The notes under the pieces were generated by a model. That model had not been told where the DNA came from and made no database searches. It was given only the letters and a program-made list of their open reading frames with translations. DNA of 64,000 bases from assembly GCF_029201565.1 (NCBI RefSeq), contig NZ_CP104002.1, forward strand, positions 3,117,001 through 3,181,000, in the 5' to 3' direction. Position numbers and translations under genes: made by a program. This document shows positions 60,534 to 64,000 of the stretch, in pieces (the first letter of the stretch is position 1; the number at the start of each line of letters is the position of its first letter). Source of the DNA: Devosia sp. SD17-2 (GTDB lineage Bacteria; Pseudomonadota; Alphaproteobacteria; Rhizobiales; Devosiaceae).

Positions 60534-60559
60534 AAAACGGCGCCTTGCGGCGCCGTTTT
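60534..60559. terminator. Bidirectional terminator between the LysM and ArsR genes
   Basis: AAAACGGCGCC, loop TTGC, GGCGCCGTTTT: a perfect 11-bp stem ending in T runs on both strands. On the minus strand it ends the citramalate synthase/LysM transcript. Confidence 0.88.
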
Positions 60560-60573
60560 GCAGAGATTTTGCG

Positions 60574-62658
60574 TCATTCCGTGGGCAGGTTGAACACCTG
60601 ACCGGGATAGATCCGATCCGGGTCGCGAATCTGGCCGGTGTTGGCCTCGTAGATAGTGGTGAACTTCATGCCCGTGCCATAGACGCGGCGGGCGATGGTC
60701 CAGAGATTGTCGCCACGCCGGATGATGGCCTTGCCGGCGGCAAAGCGCTGGGCATCGGCACCACCCATGGAGACGGCCACCATGGTTGGAATGGCCGGCG
60801 CCGCCTCGGCTTCCACGGCTGGGGCCTGGGCAACTGCGGGGGTTTCGGCGCTCGCGATTGCCGGCGTTGCAGGTTGGGCAACTTCGGTAGAAGTCGTTGA
60901 CGTTGGCTGGCTTGCAGGCGCGTCGACAGCTTGCGCCTCTGGTGCAGCGGGCTGCGTCACCGGAGTTTCAGCCACAGTAGCAGATGGTGCGGTCTCGCTC
61001 GTCGTGGCCGGAGGCACGGTGAGCGTTTCCACTGTTGCGCTGGCGGCGGGTTCACTGGTCTGGGCCGGTGTTTCAGCCGGAGTGGTTGCAGCGACGACAG
61101 GCTCTTCAGCCTCGGCAGTCGCCTGCGGGGATGCCTGTTCGGCCGTTGTTACGGCCGTCGGCTCGTCGCCGGGTGGCAGCTCGAGCACGAAATCGACCTC
61201 GGCGCGGCCGATGACGGTAGCCGTCCCACGCTGGAGAAGGTCGACGCGGATGCGCTGATTGGGCTTGGTCAGGACCGAGCCAGCCTCCACCAGCCAGCGC
61301 CCACCCTCGACCTGCGCGTCGGCGATGAAGGCGTTGTCGACATAGAGCCGGACAGTTGCCCCATCTGGGCCGGCACCGGCGAAGAAGGTACGATCACCCT
61401 CGATCTCGATGGCGTCGATGGTGGGTGGGACCGTGGCCGGGGCCGCAGCTTGCGTTTCGGCAGTGGTCGGCGCAGTCGGCTGTTCGACGGCAGCAACCTG
61501 GGTCTGCGGTTCTTCGGCCGGTTCGCTGGTCGCTGGCGCTGCGTCTGCCGGAGCGTCAGCGGTCTGCACGGCGGGAACGGTGGCCGCAGGCTCTTCCACG
61601 GCGGCTGCCGGCTCGGCCGGAGCTTCCGGCTGGGTTACTTCCGCAGTCTCGACGGGCTCGGCCACAGCTACGCCGTTCGCTGGCACGACTGGTGTCTCAG
61701 CCGGCGTGGCGGCTGGGGTAGCCTCAGGAGCGGGAGTCGTCTCAGCTGGAGCGGCAGGCTCTTCGGTCGCTGCTACCGCGTTTTCTGGTTCAGCGGTCTC
61801 CACAGGCGTCGGAGCATCAGGCTGCGCGGCCGGCACGTCGGTTGCGGTGACGCTCGGTTCGGCGCTCGCGGGTTCTGCCGGTTGGGCAGGAGCGGTTTCG
61901 ACGGCAGGATTTTCGGCAGGCGTCTGCGGCTGTTCCGCGCTGGCGGGGGCGGCTTCCGGCTGGGTTGTGGGTGTGGCCTCGGCGATCTGGGCTACTGCCG
62001 CAGTTTCGGGGCGTTCGAGACCCTGCAGGATGTCGCTGGCTTGGCCCGGCGTACTGGCGACGACGAGCGGCTGGCTCTTCTTGTCTTCGTTGATGACGAC
62101 GACGAAGGACTGCTCGGCCTGACCGGTCTTGCCCTTTTCACCAAGGGTGATTTCGAGCGGGCCAGCAGGCAGCGGGGCATCGGGCACGAGCACCCAGTCA
62201 CCGCTGGTTTCGACCGTGGCGCGGCCAAGGAGCGAGCCATTGGCATAGACTTCGATCTCGCTGCCCGGCGTGCCGCTGCCGGCGATGACGACAGAGCCAT
62301 CGGGCTCGGCGCGGAGCAGGCCAAAAGTTGCGGCAATGAGATTTTCAGGGACGGCGACCGCCGCTTCGGGCGGCGTGACGTCGAGCGCAGGCTCGGCAAT
62401 GGCCACTTCCGGCTCGACAACCGATTCGGATACGGCGCCGACAGCCTCCTCGCTATCGGCGACGACCGGTGGAGCGGGCGGGCGCGGCAAGAGGCCGACG
62501 TCGGCAAGGCGCGTCTGAACGCACTGACCAAAACCGTCGCTGCTGGAAAAGCAGTTGATGACCGTGGGACCGGTCAGCACGCCAACGACGGTAAGGAGAG
62601 TAACGCCTGCTGCCCCGATAGTCAGGGCAAGAGGTCGTTTCGGAGTGGTTTCGGCCAG
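60574..62658 (-). CDS. Envelope protein with Ig-like domains and C-terminal LysM, probable CTG start
   Basis: 694 residues if started at CTG 62658, which has GGGAGG 5 nt upstream and gives the anchor AETTPKRPLALTIGAAGVTL with one helix (GAAGVTLLTVVGVLTG). No ATG or TTG is suitably placed; GTG 62580 would remove most of the helix. An Ig-like domain (GSEIEVYANGSLLGRATVET) lies near 130-190. It is followed by a ~230-residue Ala/Pro/Glu/Thr/Val-rich low-complexity stretch, a second Ig-like domain (GATVRLYVDNAFIADAQVEG), another such stretch, and LysM at the end (RRGDNLWTIARRVYG, then DRIYPGQVFNLP). It probably spans the periplasm and binds peptidoglycan. It lies 20 bp after citramalate synthase. 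Confidence 0.85.
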   Translation of the reverse strand: MAETTPKRPLALTIGAAGVTLLTVVGVLTGPTVINCFSSSDGFGQCVQTRLADVGLLPRPPAPPVVADSEEAVGAVSESVVEPEVAIAEPALDVTPPEAAVAVPENLIAATFGLLRAEPDGSVVIAGSGTPGSEIEVYANGSLLGRATVETSGDWVLVPDAPLPAGPLEITLGEKGKTGQAEQSFVVVINEDKKSQPLVVASTPGQASDILQGLERPETAAVAQIAEATPTTQPEAAPASAEQPQTPAENPAVETAPAQPAEPASAEPSVTATDVPAAQPDAPTPVETAEPENAVAATEEPAAPAETTPAPEATPAATPAETPVVPANGVAVAEPVETAEVTQPEAPAEPAAAVEEPAATVPAVQTADAPADAAPATSEPAEEPQTQVAAVEQPTAPTTAETQAAAPATVPPTIDAIEIEGDRTFFAGAGPDGATVRLYVDNAFIADAQVEGGRWLVEAGSVLTKPNQRIRVDLLQRGTATVIGRAEVDFVLELPPGDEPTAVTTAEQASPQATAEAEEPVVAATTPAETPAQTSEPAASATVETLTVPPATTSETAPSATVAETPVTQPAAPEAQAVDAPASQPTSTTSTEVAQPATPAIASAETPAVAQAPAVEAEAAPAIPTMVAVSMGGADAQRFAAGKAIIRRGDNLWTIARRVYGTGMKFTTIYEANTGQIRDPDRIYPGQVFNLPTE

Positions 62659-62678
62659 TTTGTCCTCCCGGACTTTTG

Positions 62679-64000
62679 TCAGCCGGCAATCCGCGCCGGT
62701 TGATGCTGTTCCCCTCGTGTCGAATCCTGCGCCGCTTCAGTCTTCAACAGCTTGTATGTGATTGATTCATACAGAGCTTCAAACGAGGCATCAATGATAT
62801 TGGGCGAAACCCCGATGGTGACCCAGCGTTCGCCGCTGCCATCGCGACTTTCAACCAGCACACGGGTGACCGCGCCCGTGCCGCCGTCGAGGATACGCAC
62901 CTTGAAGTCGACCAGTTCGAGATCCTCGATGCGGGACGAATAGACGCCTAGATCTTTTCGCAAGGCGAGGTCGAGGGCGTTGACCGGGCCGTTGCCCTCG
63001 GCGACCGACATCAGCAGCTCGCCCTGAACGCGGAGTTTTACGACCGCCTCGGTGACGGTGATCTCCTCGCCCTGGGCGTTGTGGCGGCGCTCGACCATGG
63101 CACGGTAGTGCTCGACGTCGAAGAAATTCGGCAGCGTGCCGAGGACGCGGCGGGCCAGAACGGCAAAGGACGCATCGGCGCCATCATAGGAATAGCCGCG
63201 GGCTTCGCGCTCTTTCACAGTGGCGAGGAGCTTTTCGAGGCGCGGATCGTCTTTTTCGAGTGCGATATTGTGACGGGCGAGAGCGGTCAGCAGATTGGAC
63301 TTGCCGGCCTGCTGGCTGACCATGATGGAGCGTTCATTGCCGACGCTTTCGGGCGGCACATGCTCATAGGTGGAAAAATCCTTGAGCAGCGCCGAGGCGT
63401 GGATGCCGGCCTTGGTGGCGAAGGCCGAGGCGCCGACATAGGGCGCCTGGCGCGCCGGGGCGCGATTGAGGCGATCATCGAAGGCGCGCGAGATATGGGT
63501 CAGGCGTTCGAGATGGTCCGCGGTGATGCCGGTTTCAAAGCGCTGGGCATAAAAGGGTTTCAGAACCAGCGTCGGGATCAGCGTGATGAGATTGGTATTG
63601 CCGCAGCGTTCGCCCAGACCGTTGAGCGTGCCCTGCACCTGACGCACGCCGGCCTCGACGGCGGCGAGTGCATTGGCAACGGCCTGGCCGGTGTCGTCGT
63701 GCGGATGGATGCCGAGACGATCGCCGGGGGCGAATTTCAGCACTTTTCCGACAATCTCACGGACTTCGGACGGCATGGTGCCGCCATTGGTGTCGCAGAG
63801 CACGACCCAGCGGGCGCCGGCATTGAGCGCGGTGGTGATGCAGGTCAGCGCATATTCCGGGTTGGCCTTGAAGCCGTCGAAGAAGTGCTCGAGGTCGATG
63901 AGCACTTCCTTGCCGGCGGCGGCGGCATTGCGGACCGTGTCGGCGATGCCTTCGAGATGCTCGTCGGTTGTGGAGCCGAGCGCGAGCTCGACCTGATAGT
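62679..64000 (-). CDS. cimA: Citramalate synthase, 5' part outside window
   Basis: The frame stays open to the right edge; 440 codons are visible. The HMGL-like catalytic barrel includes VVLCDTNGGTMPSEVREIVG, then LGIHPHDDTGQAVANALAAV with the metal-binding H-x-H, and GTLNGLGERCGNTNLITLIP. The LeuA-type C-terminal regulatory domain begins near DLALRKDLGVYSSRIEDLEL. The layout matches the long CimA type rather than 2-isopropylmalate synthase. It condenses pyruvate and acetyl-CoA to citramalate for isoleucine synthesis. Residues before YQVELALGSTTDE are beyond the window. Confidence 0.92.
   Translation of the reverse strand, partial: YQVELALGSTTDEHLEGIADTVRNAAAAGKEVLIDLEHFFDGFKANPEYALTCITTALNAGARWVVLCDTNGGTMPSEVREIVGKVLKFAPGDRLGIHPHDDTGQAVANALAAVEAGVRQVQGTLNGLGERCGNTNLITLIPTLVLKPFYAQRFETGITADHLERLTHISRAFDDRLNRAPARQAPYVGASAFATKAGIHASALLKDFSTYEHVPPESVGNERSIMVSQQAGKSNLLTALARHNIALEKDDPRLEKLLATVKEREARGYSYDGADASFAVLARRVLGTLPNFFDVEHYRAMVERRHNAQGEEITVTEAVVKLRVQGELLMSVAEGNGPVNALDLALRKDLGVYSSRIEDLELVDFKVRILDGGTGAVTRVLVESRDGSGERWVTIGVSPNIIDASFEALYESITYKLLKTEAAQDSTRGEQHQPARIAG

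Noticed and set aside
60571-62658. Low-complexity stretches as possible CRISPR or tandem DNA repeats
   Set aside because: The repetition is at amino-acid level with irregular units; no fixed-length DNA repeat or spacers are present.
60931-62703. A 590-codon plus-strand frame opposite the Ig/LysM gene
   Set aside because: Shadow with Arg/Gly-rich composition; the minus frame has Ig-like and LysM domains and a terminator.

Overview
The window reads as a chromosomal segment of a GC-rich alphaproteobacterium, most likely a member of Hyphomicrobiales close to Devosia or Pelagibacterium. This is inferred from gene content: a ~1,560-residue NAD-glutamate dehydrogenase, an Atm1-type exporter, a DUF6894 protein, a group III truncated haemoglobin, a GH51 arabinofuranosidase beside a peptide-type ABC importer, and citramalate synthase. 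No rRNA, tRNA or CRISPR array was seen.

Left end (1-7515, almost all minus strand): two universal stress proteins, a small c-type cytochrome translationally coupled to a P1B metal ATPase with a TPC motif, then two cyclic-di-GMP proteins (PAS-PAS-GGDEF and PAS-GAF-PAS-GGDEF-EAL) and a small unknown protein. Next comes an insertion-sequence cluster (7664-12841): two IS5-family elements that abut through one shared TA, and a complete IS66-type element with an exact 8-bp target duplication.

13350-27203 is a mixed core. It holds an M14 carboxypeptidase and an oxidoreductase of the Gfo/Idh/MocA family. It also holds a cobalamin-riboswitch-controlled B12-type ABC importer with a leader ORF, a nucleoside deaminase, an exopolysaccharide tyrosine kinase with an initiating sugar transferase, a small secreted protein and a YbbA/YbbP-type ABC pair. 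27334-37416 looks like a plant-oligosaccharide locus: an ArsR-type regulator with a sugar-sensing-like C-terminus and a perfect operator palindrome, a GH51 arabinofuranosidase, a five-gene Opp-type ABC importer and a GH43-like glycosidase. A SufR-like regulator and truncated haemoglobin follow, divergent from superoxide dismutase.

39410-53466 carries a flavin reductase, a DUF6894 protein with an IS5 element inserted exactly at its stop codon, NAD-glutamate dehydrogenase, fructose-bisphosphatase, an IS110-family element with a structured 5' non-coding region (possible bridge RNA), an AGE-family isomerase, an SDR, nadC and cysQ. 52869-58151 is a PadR-regulated RND efflux operon. The right end (minus strand) holds an ArsR regulator with an Atm1-type exporter, an Ig/LysM envelope protein that appears to start at CTG, and citramalate synthase, which runs off the window. 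Six copies of a GC-rich palindromic repeat are dispersed between operons from 30 kb to 58 kb.
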